A DNA stretch of 64,000 nucleotides from Myxococcales bacterium (GCA_016703425.1 JADJCA010000031.1:124001-188000), one strand, 5' to 3'. Shown: positions 19,425 to 29,801, counted from the first letter of the stretch. Translations and numbers: made by a program. Notes: a model not told the origin generated them from the sequence alone.

Positions 19425-20390
19425 GTGAGAAATGCTTCCTCTCGCTGGGCGGCTCTTTTCGTTGCGTCCCTGGCGTCCACCCTCGGATGCGCCGGTGAGC
19501 AGAGCTCAAGCTCCGACGCTCAGGGCAGCGAACTCATCCGCGGCGAGCCAGTGGCCACCGGAGACCTCCGCTCCGTCGTCGAGCTGGGCAACCGAGAGAC
19601 CTCGTTCTGTACCGCCGCCAAGGTAGGGCCCCGGCACATTCTCACGGCGGCGCACTGCGTGCTCGCCGCCCCCGACGACCGAGCCACCGACTGCGCACCG
19701 CAGCCGGCAACCGACCCCGACGACGACACGCCAACCCCGTGTGAGCACGGCGAACAGTGGAAGGGGCCTCTTCGCTTGCGCGTGCGCTCGGCGACTCGCG
19801 ATCGCTGGGTGCCGATCAAGGTGGCCAAGATCTCCGTGCCACGGTTCGTCATCGACGCGTGCCGCACGAGCCAATGCTTCTGGGATCTGCCGGGACATCG
19901 ACGGGTTCCGGACATCGCGATCCTCGAGACCGAAGACGACATCCCCGACGCCACCGCCGCGCCGGTCGATGTGACTCGCATCACAGCCGGCACCGACATT
20001 CTCACGTTGGGCTACGGCTGCACGCGAAGCGGTCCACGATGGATCGGCGACGACGAACTGCGCTCGCACCCCGGTGCGGTCGTGTCGCTCCGCTCAATCG
20101 AGACAGATGAGGTCGCCGACTTTGAAGATGCGTTTCGCCCAGGTCTGGAGGCGAGCTACTTCTTCTCGCCGGGCTCATCGCTCCGCCAAGCGGCGCTGTG
20201 CCCCGGCGACTCCGGGGGTCCGCTCTTGCGCCCCACGGGTGAGGTCATCGGCGTCAACGCCTACTATTTGAACGCCAGTCGCGGCTCGACCATGCGCGCC
20301 AACATGTTCACGCGCCTCGACGAAGGCGCCGCCGGCAAGGTTACGGATTGGCTAAGGCGTCGCCTCCCGACCGCTGCATTCCGCGAATGA
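19425..20390 (+). CDS. Secreted trypsin-like serine protease, lipoprotein
   Basis: 321 residues. Signal peptide with a STLGC lipobox (Cys about 22), then an S1 peptidase domain with a complete triad: His77 in LTAAHC, Asp162 in VPDIAILE and Ser262 in CPGDSGGPLL. Several cysteines could form the usual disulphides. The GTG start at 19425 is chosen for its GGGGAG Shine-Dalgarno and because it gives a compact signal peptide; the open frame extends to 19185. A role in predation or envelope remodelling is plausible but not shown. Confidence 0.85.
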   Translation: MRNASSRWAALFVASLASTLGCAGEQSSSSDAQGSELIRGEPVATGDLRSVVELGNRETSFCTAAKVGPRHILTAAHCVLAAPDDRATDCAPQPATDPDDDTPTPCEHGEQWKGPLRLRVRSATRDRWVPIKVAKISVPRFVIDACRTSQCFWDLPGHRRVPDIAILETEDDIPDATAAPVDVTRITAGTDILTLGYGCTRSGPRWIGDDELRSHPGAVVSLRSIETDEVADFEDAFRPGLEASYFFSPGSSLRQAALCPGDSGGPLLRPTGEVIGVNAYYLNASRGSTMRANMFTRLDEGAAGKVTDWLRRRLPTAAFRE

Positions 20391-20462
20391 ACCGGCCGGA
20401 CCTGGGTTGATTTCCGTGGGCATGCCGGCCCAACCGGCCGGACCTGGGTTGATTTCCGCGGG
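20391..20462 (+). repeat. Two direct copies of a 30-bp repeat
   Basis: ACCGGCCGGACCTGGGTTGA plus TTTCCGTGGG at 20391-20420 recurs at 20433-20462 with one change (TTTCCGCGGG); 12 bases separate the copies. Each starts with the palindrome CCGGCCGG. Their position downstream of a REP-associated transposase gene makes a REP-like role possible. Confidence 0.7.
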
Positions 20463-20715
20463 GCTGCGGTGCCGCTGCGCGAGCGGCACCGAGGATGCGG
20501 TAGTGCGTCGTCGAAGTCCGCGATCTCGTCCCAAGTCGCCCCACAGAACAGCTCGACGCGAAGCGCGATGCTCGTGCGAGCGCTGTGGACCACGAGGCGC
20601 GTCCCCTTTGGCCGGAGTGCTCCCATCGCACGCGCGCGCGAGCGGCGAGCCGCGCGTGGCGCCTTCGTAGATCGGCGCGGCCGGTGCCGGCGGTGCGGGG
20701 TGCGGTGACCGAGGT
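20391..20715. other. Intergenic region with direct repeats and a hairpin, next to the RAYT gene
   Basis: Holds two copies of a 30-base direct repeat and, just after them, a perfect 9-bp inverted repeat (GGTGCCGCT at 20468-20476, AGCGGCACC at 20482-20490, 5-base loop). On the minus strand at about 20500-20650 an open stretch reads like a protein fragment (RLVVHSAR, LRVELFCGATWDEIADF) with no start or family; it may be a gene remnant. Confidence 0.45.
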
Positions 20716-21630
20716 CTACTTCTGCGCGGCGCCTTGGCAGCGCACGCCCAAGGCAGCGAAGCGATAGGTTCCCTCTGGGAACACGGTGCGCCTCTCTCCT
20801 CCGATCCATCGGAGTCGTGCGTCGCGGTAGGCCTTTCGGAAGCCGCGGAGCGCCGAGAGCTCGTGAACGCGCCGCTCTTTGTTGCGACAGGCCACATGGG
20901 GCCGGAGCTTGCGGCGAGGCTCGACGGTACGCGGCTTGCTCGTCGGCGCCGTGCCGAGCACGGCCTTGCGTCCGAGCACGCGTCGACCCGTCTTTGCGCG
21001 CTGCGCTTTCGCGGCATCCTCTTCCGCACGGACCGCAGCGGCGACCTTGTCGGTCCATTCCTTGGCCGCGAGGTGCTCGAAGCCGTCAATGGGCTCGATG
21101 CGAAGGGTCACCTCTCGCGGCATCGGGCCGTCTTCGCGAAAGAACCCGCATGGGCGCTTGATGGTCCTCGTCGTGCCGCGAAGATGTTGGCCGAACGACG
21201 ACGCGCCAGGCCACTCGGCGACTCGCTCAACGAGGTGGTCAGCAACGGGATTGCAAAACAGGTAGATGAGCTTGTCGAAGCGGTCTTGGGCTTCGACAAG
21301 GTAGACGGCGTTGGGCTGCTCGGTGGCCCAGAGGTTTTCCCAGCGACCCCAGTAGGCGTTGAGCGCCTTGGCGGTCATCTTGTGAAAGTGGGCGAAGAAC
21401 TCGGGGTAGTTCCCGAGGTTGTCGCGCACGAGCAGGTGTTGGTGGTTGCTCATCGCGATGAAGCCATGCAGCGTGATCTCGTAGCGCTCGCACGCTTCCG
21501 CGAGGCAGTAGAGGTAGATCTGCTCGACGCGCGCATCGGGACGAAGCAGGTGCTGCCGCTGCGTGCAGCGCCGACTGGTGAGGTACGTGCGACCCGCGAC
21601 GACCTGACGGGGAAGCGTCATGAACGTCAT
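20716..21630 (-). CDS. REP-associated tyrosine transposase (RAYT, IS200-like Y1 domain)
   Basis: 304 residues. The N-terminal Y1 domain has the HUH motif as H63-Q-H65 in SNHQHLLV, preceded by LHGFIAM, and the likely nucleophile Tyr123 in LIYLFCNPV. The basic C-terminal half is typical of the longer myxobacterial members. RAYTs are single-copy domesticated relatives of IS200/IS605 transposases that act on REP palindromes. ATG at 21630 gives the usual short lead to GRTYLTSRRC; the open frame upstream is not supported. No terminal inverted repeats were seen. Confidence 0.8.
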   Translation of the reverse strand: MTFMTLPRQVVAGRTYLTSRRCTQRQHLLRPDARVEQIYLYCLAEACERYEITLHGFIAMSNHQHLLVRDNLGNYPEFFAHFHKMTAKALNAYWGRWENLWATEQPNAVYLVEAQDRFDKLIYLFCNPVADHLVERVAEWPGASSFGQHLRGTTRTIKRPCGFFREDGPMPREVTLRIEPIDGFEHLAAKEWTDKVAAAVRAEEDAAKAQRAKTGRRVLGRKAVLGTAPTSKPRTVEPRRKLRPHVACRNKERRVHELSALRGFRKAYRDARLRWIGGERRTVFPEGTYRFAALGVRCQGAAQK

Positions 21631-21751
21631 ATCGGCGGCGATGCGATCGAAGTTGCGTCGTCGGGGCGAAAAAGGAACCCAGGACCGGTGGCACGTGGCA
21701 CGCGCGAATGACGACGCACGCGCGCAAGCACGCCCCACGCCCCGCGTCCCC

Positions 21752-22861
21752 CTACCCCTCGTAGATTTCCTCGTACCGCGCCGCGACCACCTCGGGTCGA
21801 AACACGCGCGCGTAGAGCGCCTTGCCCGCTGCCGCTTGCTCCGCGCGCGCGGCGTCGGACTCGAGCAAGTGCGCGAGCGCGTCGGCGAGGCCCTGCGTGT
21901 CGGCCGCGTCGACGAAGCTCGCCGTCGTCACCGTCTCGAGTGGCCCGCCGCGCGCGAGCACCAGCGGCACGCCGAGCGCGAGCGCTTCGAGCACCGCGAG
22001 GGGAACGTCAACCTTGCCGTAGAGATCGTCGGCCGGGAGCGCGACCACGCTCGCCTCCGCGAGGAGCACGGCCAGCTCGGGCAGTTCACCCACGAAGCGA
22101 ACGCGGTCGAGCACGCCGCTTTGCGTGAGCGACGCCCTTAGCGCCTGCTCCGCGGCCACCGCGCCGGACGTTTTCGCGCGACACGCGAAGATCACCCGCG
22201 CCTCCGGAACGCGGCCTGCGAGGGCAGCGATCGCCGCCGCGACCGAGCGCGCGCCGCGGCTCACCTCGAGATCGCCCGGATAGACCACGAGCGGCGCGTC
22301 GCCTACGTCGAGGCGCTCACGAAGCGCCGCGCCTTCCTCCGGCGCCACATCGCGAAGCGGCCTCGCGCACGGCGGAACCACAACGAGCTTCCGGCCATCG
22401 ACGCCGGCCGCGAGAAAACGCCCGCGCGTCCACTCGCTCAGGCACACGACCACGTCCCCGAACAAGAGAGCCCCCACGCTCCTGAAGTGTTTCGGTCGAC
22501 TCGCGATGGTCTGCACCACGCGGCGCACGCCGCGAAGGCGCCCCGCCACCAGCGTCATGCGCGACGCCGACGACGACGGCCAGTTGGGCGCGAAGACGAA
22601 GTGCCAGATCGAGTGCCCCGTCGACGCGGCCACCACCGCCGCGACGCGCGCGTTGGCGCGCAGCGTGGGCGCGAACCGTCCCCGCGCCGCATCGCCGTAC
22701 GCCACGAGACCGTCGACGCCGTCCGGTGGCGCGACGCCCTCGCTCGTCAGCACCGTCGCGCGATGCCGCGTCAGCGACGTGGCCACGTCGCGTACGAGGT
22801 TCTTCGAGCCGTCGTGCCACGGCGGCACGATGGGCTTCGATACGTAGAGGACCCTCGGCAC
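21752..22861 (-). CDS. Glycosyltransferase family 4 (GT-B) protein
   Basis: 369 residues of two Rossmann-like domains. N-terminal VLYVSKPIVPPWHDGSKN is a GT4 acceptor domain start. The C-terminal domain has VVYPGDLEVSRG, VRFVGELPELAVLLAEASVVALP and the E-x7-E donor-site motif in DVPLAVLEALALGVPLV. Transfers a sugar from a nucleotide donor to an unknown acceptor, probably polysaccharide. GTG at 22861; a TACGCT -10-like hexamer lies close upstream. Confidence 0.8.
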   Translation of the reverse strand: MPRVLYVSKPIVPPWHDGSKNLVRDVATSLTRHRATVLTSEGVAPPDGVDGLVAYGDAARGRFAPTLRANARVAAVVAASTGHSIWHFVFAPNWPSSSASRMTLVAGRLRGVRRVVQTIASRPKHFRSVGALLFGDVVVCLSEWTRGRFLAAGVDGRKLVVVPPCARPLRDVAPEEGAALRERLDVGDAPLVVYPGDLEVSRGARSVAAAIAALAGRVPEARVIFACRAKTSGAVAAEQALRASLTQSGVLDRVRFVGELPELAVLLAEASVVALPADDLYGKVDVPLAVLEALALGVPLVLARGGPLETVTTASFVDAADTQGLADALAHLLESDAARAEQAAAGKALYARVFRPEVVAARYEEIYEG

Positions 22862-22886
22862 CGGCGCAGCGTATCGCCAGCCCTCG

Positions 22887-23764
22887 CTAGCGAGAAGCGC
22901 GCAGGAGTCCTTCGTCGGCGCCCTTCATGGCGCTGTCGACGGCGCCTTCGACGGCTTGGTCTTGCAGCGCATGGATGCGACGCGGCCCCGCGGCGAGTGA
23001 CTTCGCCGTGCCGACGCTCGTGGCCGCACCGCTGAGCGAGCCTCGCAGCGTGTTCTCGGGCGCCTTGCGCACCGTGAACTCGACCTGCGCCGTCACCCCG
23101 ACGTTGCCGTTGGCATCGGCCTGCTGCGCGAGCTTCGCGAGGCGACCGTCGATGATCAAGAGCGGCATTCCGGCGCTCTTCTCTCGCCATCGGCCACGAC
23201 GACCGCGCCGGGCAACGACGCGATGCGCCGCTGCGTCGATTCACGAAACACGTTGTGAAGCTCTTGCTCGCGCGAGCCCGACTTGACGACGACCTTGCCC
23301 AACTGAAGCCCGTAGCGCTTGGCCGTGACGGGCGCGGCCGGCGCCGGTTCGGACTTCTTGAGCGACGCGATCGTCGTGCGGAGCTGCGAGCGCACGCTCT
23401 CCGACGACTCGCCGCCCAGGCGTCGCTCGAGGACCGGCAACGCCGCTTCGTCGCCGATGGCGCCGAGGGCAGCGGCAGCCGCTGCCCGCACCGAAGGGTG
23501 CGAATCGGTGAGGGCGCGCTCCAAAAGTGCGCGTGAGTCAGCCGCCCGCGAGCGCCCGAGCGAGAGCGCCGCGCTCACCCGCAACCGGAAGTCCTCGGCG
23601 TTCGCCAGCTCGCGCCGCGGATCGGCGCTTTGCGCCGGCGACAGCGGACCGGAGCCGCACAACAGGGTGATCGCGATGCCCAGCTCGCAACACCGACGCA
23701 GCCAGAACCTCAAGGCCGTGATCCTCCCCCGAGCGCGATGCGCTCGGTTTCGTCTGCCGATCAA
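22887..23764 (-). CDS. HEAT-repeat protein with signal sequence, frameshifted
   Basis: N-terminal hydrophobic signal segment, then HEAT/armadillo-type repeats (LRVSAALSLGR, PSVRAAAAAALGAIGDEAALPVLERRLG) and a C-terminal beta-rich domain. The frame closes at 23156 after VVVADGE, but the protein clearly continues from about 23175 in another frame (MPLLIIDGRLAKLAQQ to the stop at 22887). One base missing in the CTCTTCTCTC tract (about 23175-23185) explains this. The start is uncertain; TTG 23764 is the furthest possible. Probably exported. Confidence 0.6.
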
Positions 23765-23883
23765 GCCACGAACGAACTCAGAGTAAGCCAGCCGACGAAC
23801 TCAGCCACCAGCGCCAAGCCCCCGCCCGCGTCGACGTCGCCCCGCACACTGCACAGAAGCTCAAGCCTGAGACAGACGGACGA

Positions 23884-24435
23884 TCAGAGCAAGCTCTTCA
23901 CTTGCTGCTCCATCTTCGCCTCGTCCCCGTCATGGTAGCCGAGGTGAACGAAGCGAACGATGCCCTTCTTGTCGACGATGAACGAGGTCGGCATGGTCTT
24001 CGGGTCCCACTTGCTCGCGATGCTCTTCCCCTGATCCCACCCGAGCGGGAACTTGGCGCCGAAGTTCTTGCCGAAGTCGGCGACGCCGTGGTTCTCGTCG
24101 TCTTCCGAGATGCCAATGATCTCGAGGCCGCTCGCCTTGTACTTCACGTTAAGCTCCTGGAGCTTCGGGAAGGACTTCTTGCAGGGCTCGCACCACGTCG
24201 CCCAGAAGTCGACGATGACCACTTTGCCCTTCATGGAGGCGAGCGAGAACTTGCCTTGGCCGTTGACGGAAGCGAGGGAAAAATCAGGAGCTGGCTTGCC
24301 GATGAGCGCGTGCGAATCGCCCGCAGCGGCGGCGCCGCCCGTGGTGGCGCCGGTGCCGGGACCCGTGGCCCCCGCGCAACCGAGAGCCGAGACAGCGAGG
24401 ACCAAAGAGAGAGCGATAACGGTCGGGGACGTCAT
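23884..24435 (-). CDS. TlpA-like thioredoxin-fold lipoprotein
   Basis: 183 residues. Lipobox SALGC (Cys about 17), Gly/Ala/Thr linker, then a thioredoxin-like AhpC/TSA-Redoxin domain: KPAPDFSLASVNG, VVIVDFWATWCEPC (redox CxxC) and the cis-Pro TMPTSFIVDKKG. Acts as a membrane-anchored thiol-disulphide reductant outside the cytoplasm, for example in cytochrome maturation. ATG 24435 follows GAAGG; an ATG at 24453 lacks a Shine-Dalgarno. Confidence 0.85.
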   Translation of the reverse strand: MTSPTVIALSLVLAVSALGCAGATGPGTGATTGGAAAAGDSHALIGKPAPDFSLASVNGQGKFSLASMKGKVVIVDFWATWCEPCKKSFPKLQELNVKYKASGLEIIGISEDDENHGVADFGKNFGAKFPLGWDQGKSIASKWDPKTMPTSFIVDKKGIVRFVHLGYHDGDEAKMEQQVKSLL

Positions 24436-24582
24436 GGCCTTCTTTCTTATCATGGTGCAACGGCCAATCGAACGCCGATGAGCGCCTCTTTCGATCGGTG
24501 AGTGAGAGATGACGCGCAAGGCCCCTTCTCCGTGGTCAGCGCGCGTACACCGCCGGGTCGGTCGCCGCGGGCCGGGAGACCC

Positions 24583-25686
24583 CTACGCGCCCGCGGCGTG
24601 GAGGAACCGGCGCAGAATTCGGTCGCCTTCGTGCACAAGCGAGAGCGACGTCGACTCGTTTCGCTGGTGCGCCTGCGCATTTTCGCCGGGACCCCAGTTC
24701 ACCGCGGGGATGCCCAGCGCGGCGAACCGCCCGACGTCGGTCCATGCCTGTTTGGGCGCGACCCCCGCGACGCCGGCTTCCAAGAGCGCCCGCACGAGCG
24801 GATGCTTCGCGTTGGGCGGCGCCGGCGGCGAGACGTCGACGAACTCCACGTGGGCGCGCCCGGCAACCGCCGACACCACGTTGGCCTTGGCGTCCTCAAC
24901 CGACACGTCCGGGGGGAAGCGATGGTTCACGTTGAGGACGAAGCGATCGGGGACGACGTTCTTGCCGCGACCGCCGTCTTTCGCCTGGGTCACGGTCATC
25001 ACGCTCTTCCAAACGAAGCCGTCGATGGTGTGAGCCTCGGCTTTCGCGCGTGCATCTCGGCGAGAAACGACGCGGCCTTCGTGACGGCGTTTTCGCCTTG
25101 CCACGGACGCGCGCAGGGACGTGTTCCCCTCGAACGTCACCGTCGCGTGAAGCGAGCCGTTGCAGCCGAGCTGCACGTGGTTGTCCGACGGCTCGAGGCA
25201 CACCGCCAGATCGACGCGTGAGAGTTCGGGGTCGGCAAGGAGCACGGGGCCCAGCTCGTTGTCGGCGAAGGGGCCCTCTTCGCGCGAGTAGAAGACGAGC
25301 GTCAGATCGCAGGGGAACGCCTCCATCGACTCGGCGAGCACCAGCATGAGCGCGAGGCCGCTCTTCATATCGCTCGACCCGGCGCCGAAACACCGACCGT
25401 CCTCGATGCGAGCCGGACCGTTCTCCGTCCGCACCGTGTCGAGGTGCCCGACGAGGGCGATGTGAGGTCGCGCCCTTCCGGAGCCGCGCCCCTTGTCACC
25501 AGACGCATCGCTGCGCGTGAGCGGCACGACGAGCGAATTGAGGGTGCGCCGGACAGGCGCCGCGAGCGGCAGTCGCGAGAGCCGCGCGAGCACGGCGTCG
25601 CAGAGCGCCTGCTCGTCGCCGATGGGCGACTCGATGGCGCAGAGCCACAGCAACGTGTCGTCGAGGGCTTTTGCGCGCGGGTCCAC
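24583..25686 (-). CDS. dapE: Succinyl-diaminopimelate desuccinylase, with a hidden double frameshift
   Basis: Hydrolyses N-succinyl-LL-2,6-diaminopimelate in lysine and peptidoglycan synthesis; M20 zinc peptidase family. Metal-site motifs are present: ALVGHLDTV, GAGSSDMKSG, YSREEG, NVVPDRFVLNVNHRFPPD. The frame is open throughout, but residues about 190-215 (25035-25125) read as nonsense RRKRRHEGRV. One frame over, the same DNA gives ARPWQGENAVTKAASFLAEM, exactly the family's conserved loop. Indels on both sides restore the main frame. GTG at 25686 with AAGGAGA upstream; dapD ends 23 bases upstream, so the pair is an operon. Confidence 0.85.
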   Translation of the reverse strand: MDPRAKALDDTLLWLCAIESPIGDEQALCDAVLARLSRLPLAAPVRRTLNSLVVPLTRSDASGDKGRGSGRARPHIALVGHLDTVRTENGPARIEDGRCFGAGSSDMKSGLALMLVLAESMEAFPCDLTLVFYSREEGPFADNELGPVLLADPELSRVDLAVCLEPSDNHVQLGCNGSLHATVTFEGNTSLRASVARRKRRHEGRVVSRRDARAKAEAHTIDGFVWKSVMTVTQAKDGGRGKNVVPDRFVLNVNHRFPPDVSVEDAKANVVSAVAGRAHVEFVDVSPPAPPNAKHPLVRALLEAGVAGVAPKQAWTDVGRFAALGIPAVNWGPGENAQAHQRNESTSLSLVHEGDRILRRFLHAAGA

Positions 25687-25709
25687 TTCGCAGGTCTCCT
25701 TAGACGGCC

Positions 25710-26585
25710 TCAGACGGGAACTGCGAAGTCGCGAAGCGCCGCGTTGAGGCTAACCTTCTTGTCCGTCGACTCGGTGCGGCGGCCGATGATGAGGGCGCAC
25801 GGCACGCCGAACTCGCCGGCGGGGAACTTCTTCACGCGCGAACCAGGGATGACCACGCTGCGCGGCGGCACGACGCCGCGATGCTCGACGACCTCGCTGC
25901 CCGACACGTCGAGGATGGCCGTGGACGACGTGAGCACGACGCCGGCGCCGACGACCGCTTCACGTCCGACGCGAACACCTTCGACGACGACGGCCCGCGA
26001 GCCCACGAAGACGCCGTCTTCGATGATGACGGGCCTCGCGCTCGGCGGTTCGAGGACCCCGCCGATGCCGACGCCGCCCGCCAAGTGACAATCGCGGCCG
26101 ACCTGCGCGCACGAGCCGACGGTGGCCCAGGTGTCGACCATGCTGCCGGCGCCGACACGCGCGCCGATGTTGACGTAGCCGGGCATCACGATGGCGCCCG
26201 CTTCGAGGAACGCGCCGTAACGCACGACGCCCGGCGGCACGACGCGGACGCCGGCCTTCGCGAAGCCCTTCTTGAGGGGGATCTTGTCGTGGAACTCGAA
26301 GGGACCGACGTCGAGCGTCTCGACCTTGCGGAGCGCGAAATACAGCAGGATGGCCTGCTTGATCCAGGCGTGCGTCGTCCAGTCGGCGCCCCTCACCTCC
26401 GGCGGCGACGCGACGCGGAGCACGCCTTCGTCGAGCGCACCGAGCACCTCGAGAACCGCGGCCTTCGCGGCCGGCTCTTCGAGCCGCGCACGCTGGTCGA
26501 AGGCCGCTTCGATGAGCGAGCGGAGGCGGCCTTCGAGGTCCGCCGCCGCCCCCCCACCGATGGCCCCGCCCCCGCCGTGGCTCAA
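25710..26585 (-). CDS. dapD: 2,3,4,5-tetrahydropyridine-2,6-dicarboxylate N-succinyltransferase
   Basis: 291 residues. Converts tetrahydrodipicolinate and succinyl-CoA to N-succinyl-2-amino-6-ketopimelate. N-terminal helical domain, then a left-handed beta-helix of hexapeptide repeats (about 120-230), including [26 protein letters not shown], and the C-terminal [14 protein letters not shown] with the DapD-type end. TTG start at 26585 overlaps the ndk stop (TTGA); a later start is possible. Located ahead of dapE, consistent with a lysine/peptidoglycan operon. Confidence 0.92.
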   Translation of the reverse strand: MSHGGGGAIGGGAAADLEGRLRSLIEAAFDQRARLEEPAAKAAVLEVLGALDEGVLRVASPPEVRGADWTTHAWIKQAILLYFALRKVETLDVGPFEFHDKIPLKKGFAKAGVRVVPPGVVRYGAFLEAGAIVMPGYVNIGARVGAGSMVDTWATVGSCAQVGRDCHLAGGVGIGGVLEPPSARPVIIEDGVFVGSRAVVVEGVRVGREAVVGAGVVLTSSTAILDVSGSEVVEHRGVVPPRSVVIPGSRVKKFPAGEFGVPCALIIGRRTESTDKKVSLNAALRDFAVPV

Positions 26586-26998
26586 AGCTCGTTGCCCGTG
26601 AAGAAGTACGCGATCTCGATCTTCGCGTTGTCGAGCGAGTCGGAGCCGTGCGTGGCGTTCTCGCCGACGTTGGCGCCGAAGGCCTTGCGGATGGTGCCGG
26701 CGTCCGCCTTGGCGGGATCGGTCGCGCCCATGAGCTTGCGCCAGGCGGCGACGGCGTCGGCCTTCTCAAGGCAGCCCACAACCACGGGAGACCGCGTCAT
26801 GAAGGTCACGAGCTCACCGAAGAAGGGGCGATCCTTGTGAACGGCGTAGAAGCCTTCGGCGACCTTCTGCGAGAGCTGCATGCGACGGAGCGCCACGACC
26901 TTGAAGCCCTCCTCTTCGATGCGCGCGAGGATGGCGCCGGTCTTGTTCTTTTCGACGGCGTCGGGCTTGATGATGAAGAAGGTGCGTTCGAGGGCCAT
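26582..26998 (-). CDS. ndk: Nucleoside diphosphate kinase
   Basis: 138 residues, full length. Equilibrates nucleoside triphosphates by a phosphohistidine intermediate; His117 in NATHGSDS is the active site. Other family motifs: [12 protein letters not shown] at the start and KDRPFF at about 55-60. ATG at 26998. Overlaps dapD by four bases, so ndk-dapD-dapE are probably one transcript. Confidence 0.97.
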   Translation of the reverse strand: MALERTFFIIKPDAVEKNKTGAILARIEEEGFKVVALRRMQLSQKVAEGFYAVHKDRPFFGELVTFMTRSPVVVGCLEKADAVAAWRKLMGATDPAKADAGTIRKAFGANVGENATHGSDSLDNAKIEIAYFFTGNEL

Positions 26999-27193
26999 GG
27001 ACCGGACTCCAGGTGGACGGTTGAGTCACGAAGGCCCCCTCGAAAAAGCTCGTGGGGGCGGGACTTTGCGGCCTTCTACGGGAGAATCGTCCGCAGCGCA
27101 ACGGGTCTCGGGTGGCCAGACCCCGGCAAAATGGGCCACCAAGTCAGCCTTCGCTTTACAGCGGGGCCTCGGCCGCGGGATGTTTCATATCGG

Positions 27194-28111
27194 ATGACCT
27201 TCGAGGACGACAAACCCCGGACCCGCACGCTCGTCGTGAAGGAGGAGCCGACGAGCCAGCGCCGGCTCCGCGCCGTGGTGACCCTCGCGAGCGGCCAGGA
27301 CTTGGGGCGCGTGGTGACGATTCCTCGCGGCGAGGTCCTCTCCATCGGCCGCGGCGAGGATCAGACCTTGCGCATCGACGAGGCCGCCGTCTCGAGCTCC
27401 CACGCGCGCATCGTCGCCCTGGCTGGCGAGTACATGTTCGTCGACAACAAGTCGACGAACGGCAGCTTCCTCAACGACGAGCGCGTCGTGGCGCCGCAAG
27501 CGCTCAAGGACGGCGACCGCATTCGCCTGGGCCCCACGGTGCTCCTCCGCTTCAGCATGGTCGACGAAGAAGAAGAGTCGGCGATGCGGAAGATCTACGA
27601 GGCGGCGCTCTTCGACGGCCTCACGAAGGTCTTCAACCGTAAGCACCTCGACGACCGCCTCGACGCCGAGGTGGCCTTCGCGGTCCGTCACAACACCGAG
27701 CTTTCGCTTCTCTTGTTCGACGTCGACCACTTCAAGAAAGTGAACGACACGCACGGCCACCCGGCCGGCGACGCGGTGCTCGTGGGCGTTGCGCAGATCT
27801 TGATGGGCGGCCGCCGCGCCGAAGACATCGTCGCGCGCTACGGCGGCGAAGAGTTCGTGCTGGTGCTGCGGGGCACGCCCATCGAAGGCGCGGCCATCTT
27901 CGGCGAGCGGCTGCGCAAAGCCGTCGAGGCCAGCACCTTCGCCGTCCCCGATGGCCCCACCATTCGTGTCACCGCCAGCGGCGGCGCCGCCTCGCTCAAG
28001 TGCTGCGGCGCACGCAAAGACAAGTCGACGCTCGTGGTCCTCGCCGATCAGCGCCTGTACCGCGCCAAGCAGGCGGGCCGAAACCGCGTCATCTCCGCCT
28101 CGGAAGGCTGA
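27194..28111 (+). CDS. FHA-GGDEF diguanylate cyclase
   Basis: 305 residues. The N-terminal FHA domain (about 45-120: [29 protein letters not shown]) binds phosphothreonine; the C-terminal GGDEF domain (about 135-300) has an intact catalytic site GGEEF (217-221) and the inhibitory I-site RAED five residues before it. Makes c-di-GMP from two GTP, with product feedback expected. The FHA domain ties its activity or location to a Ser/Thr kinase substrate. The ATG at 27194 is used; the open frame extends further upstream. Confidence 0.85.
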   Translation: MTFEDDKPRTRTLVVKEEPTSQRRLRAVVTLASGQDLGRVVTIPRGEVLSIGRGEDQTLRIDEAAVSSSHARIVALAGEYMFVDNKSTNGSFLNDERVVAPQALKDGDRIRLGPTVLLRFSMVDEEEESAMRKIYEAALFDGLTKVFNRKHLDDRLDAEVAFAVRHNTELSLLLFDVDHFKKVNDTHGHPAGDAVLVGVAQILMGGRRAEDIVARYGGEEFVLVLRGTPIEGAAIFGERLRKAVEASTFAVPDGPTIRVTASGGAASLKCCGARKDKSTLVVLADQRLYRAKQAGRNRVISASEG

Positions 28112-28269
28112 CGCAGCGATCAGCCGTGGCGGCCGCGACGGCGAGGTTCGCGCGCCAATCGGGGCTTTTGGGCTGCCGTGCCTTCGGTTACGCTCCGGCC
28201 CGCTCCGCGGCGCGACGTTTCTCGCAGACCTCGGCACGGCAAGCGCGCAGAAGCGCAAGGAAGGACACC

Positions 28270-28785
<516 letters not shown>

Positions 28786-28910
28786 GCGCCTAGCGGTGCT
28801 GGGGAGGAGGCGCTCGCGTTTCTCGCGGGTGGTCCCCTCCCCTCCCTTCCTCCCTCTTGGCAAACGCCGGCGCCACCGGGCTCGGCCGCAGAGCGACGCA
28901 GCGGGAGCCG

Positions 28911-29735
28911 TCAGCTCGCCGCGGCGACCTCGATCCAGGTGTCGCGATTCGGGAGCTTGCCGCGCAGCGTGCGACGGAAGACGCGTTCGTCCCTGAGGGC
29001 AATGCCCTCGGCGTCCGTCGAGAGCTTCATGAACGACGCTTCGTCGGCGCTCTGCGTCGCCTCGTGCGCGCCGACCTTTAGCGGGCCCGTCTGGTAATCG
29101 AGCGTGTGATCGAAGCGCGCGACGTCGTGCACCTTGCCGTCGTGCACGTGCACCGTCGGAAAGAAGAGCTTCGAGGGCGCGCGCGTCTTCCAGCGAAACG
29201 CCATCGGATGGATCTTGGCCTTCTTGCCCGGCGCGAGGCGAAAGACCGCGAAGCCCCAGTCGTCGTAGCCGCCAAGCTTCTGCCAGACGCCGTCGGGCAA
29301 CCGAAAGCGCGCATCGAGCCGATCCCAATCGCCCATCGTTGGCACGAACGACGCTTCGAACGAGCCCACCGCTTGCACCCGCAACACGGGCCGTGACTGC
29401 GGCGCAAAGTCGAAGCCTCCGCGACTCTTGGCGGCCGGTTCGGGCACCATGAAGAGCGTCGCGAGCCGCTCAAAGAAGTTGGCGTGGCGTTCGAGGTTGA
29501 CGAACTCGAGCGCGTCCTCGCCGAGGCCGGTGGCGACCGGCACCGGCAGGATCATCGCGACGTCACCGGCGACGCTCAGCTCCAGCGAATAGGCGAGCGC
29601 TTGCGTCGCGTCATCGACAAGGCGCGCAAAGATGTTGGTGTCCGAGACGTGCACCGGCGGCGAGGCCGCGCCGCTGCCACCGAAGAGGCGAGCGAAGAAC
29701 GACGCGGGGGCCGACACCGGCGAGAAGCAGCACAT
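28911..29735 (-). CDS. Conserved protein of unknown function (myxobacterial type)
   Basis: 274 residues beginning MCCFSP; no signal peptide or membrane helix. The body is beta-rich with no recognised enzyme motif; notable segments are SDTNIFARL, MILPVPVATG and FPTVHVHDGKVHD, which resemble a family of uncharacterised proteins starting with MCCFS. It follows sucD on the same strand after 66 bases. ATG 29735 is preferred to the start of the longer open frame at 29792. Confidence 0.6.
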   Translation of the reverse strand: MCCFSPVSAPASFFARLFGGSGAASPPVHVSDTNIFARLVDDATQALAYSLELSVAGDVAMILPVPVATGLGEDALEFVNLERHANFFERLATLFMVPEPAAKSRGGFDFAPQSRPVLRVQAVGSFEASFVPTMGDWDRLDARFRLPDGVWQKLGGYDDWGFAVFRLAPGKKAKIHPMAFRWKTRAPSKLFFPTVHVHDGKVHDVARFDHTLDYQTGPLKVGAHEATQSADEASFMKLSTDAEGIALRDERVFRRTLRGKLPNRDTWIEVAAAS

Positions 29736-29801
29736 GGCGGCATCATCCCGCGCGAGCCTCGCGGGGTCTACCGCGGGCTCGCATGCCGGCATCGACGGTG
29801 C

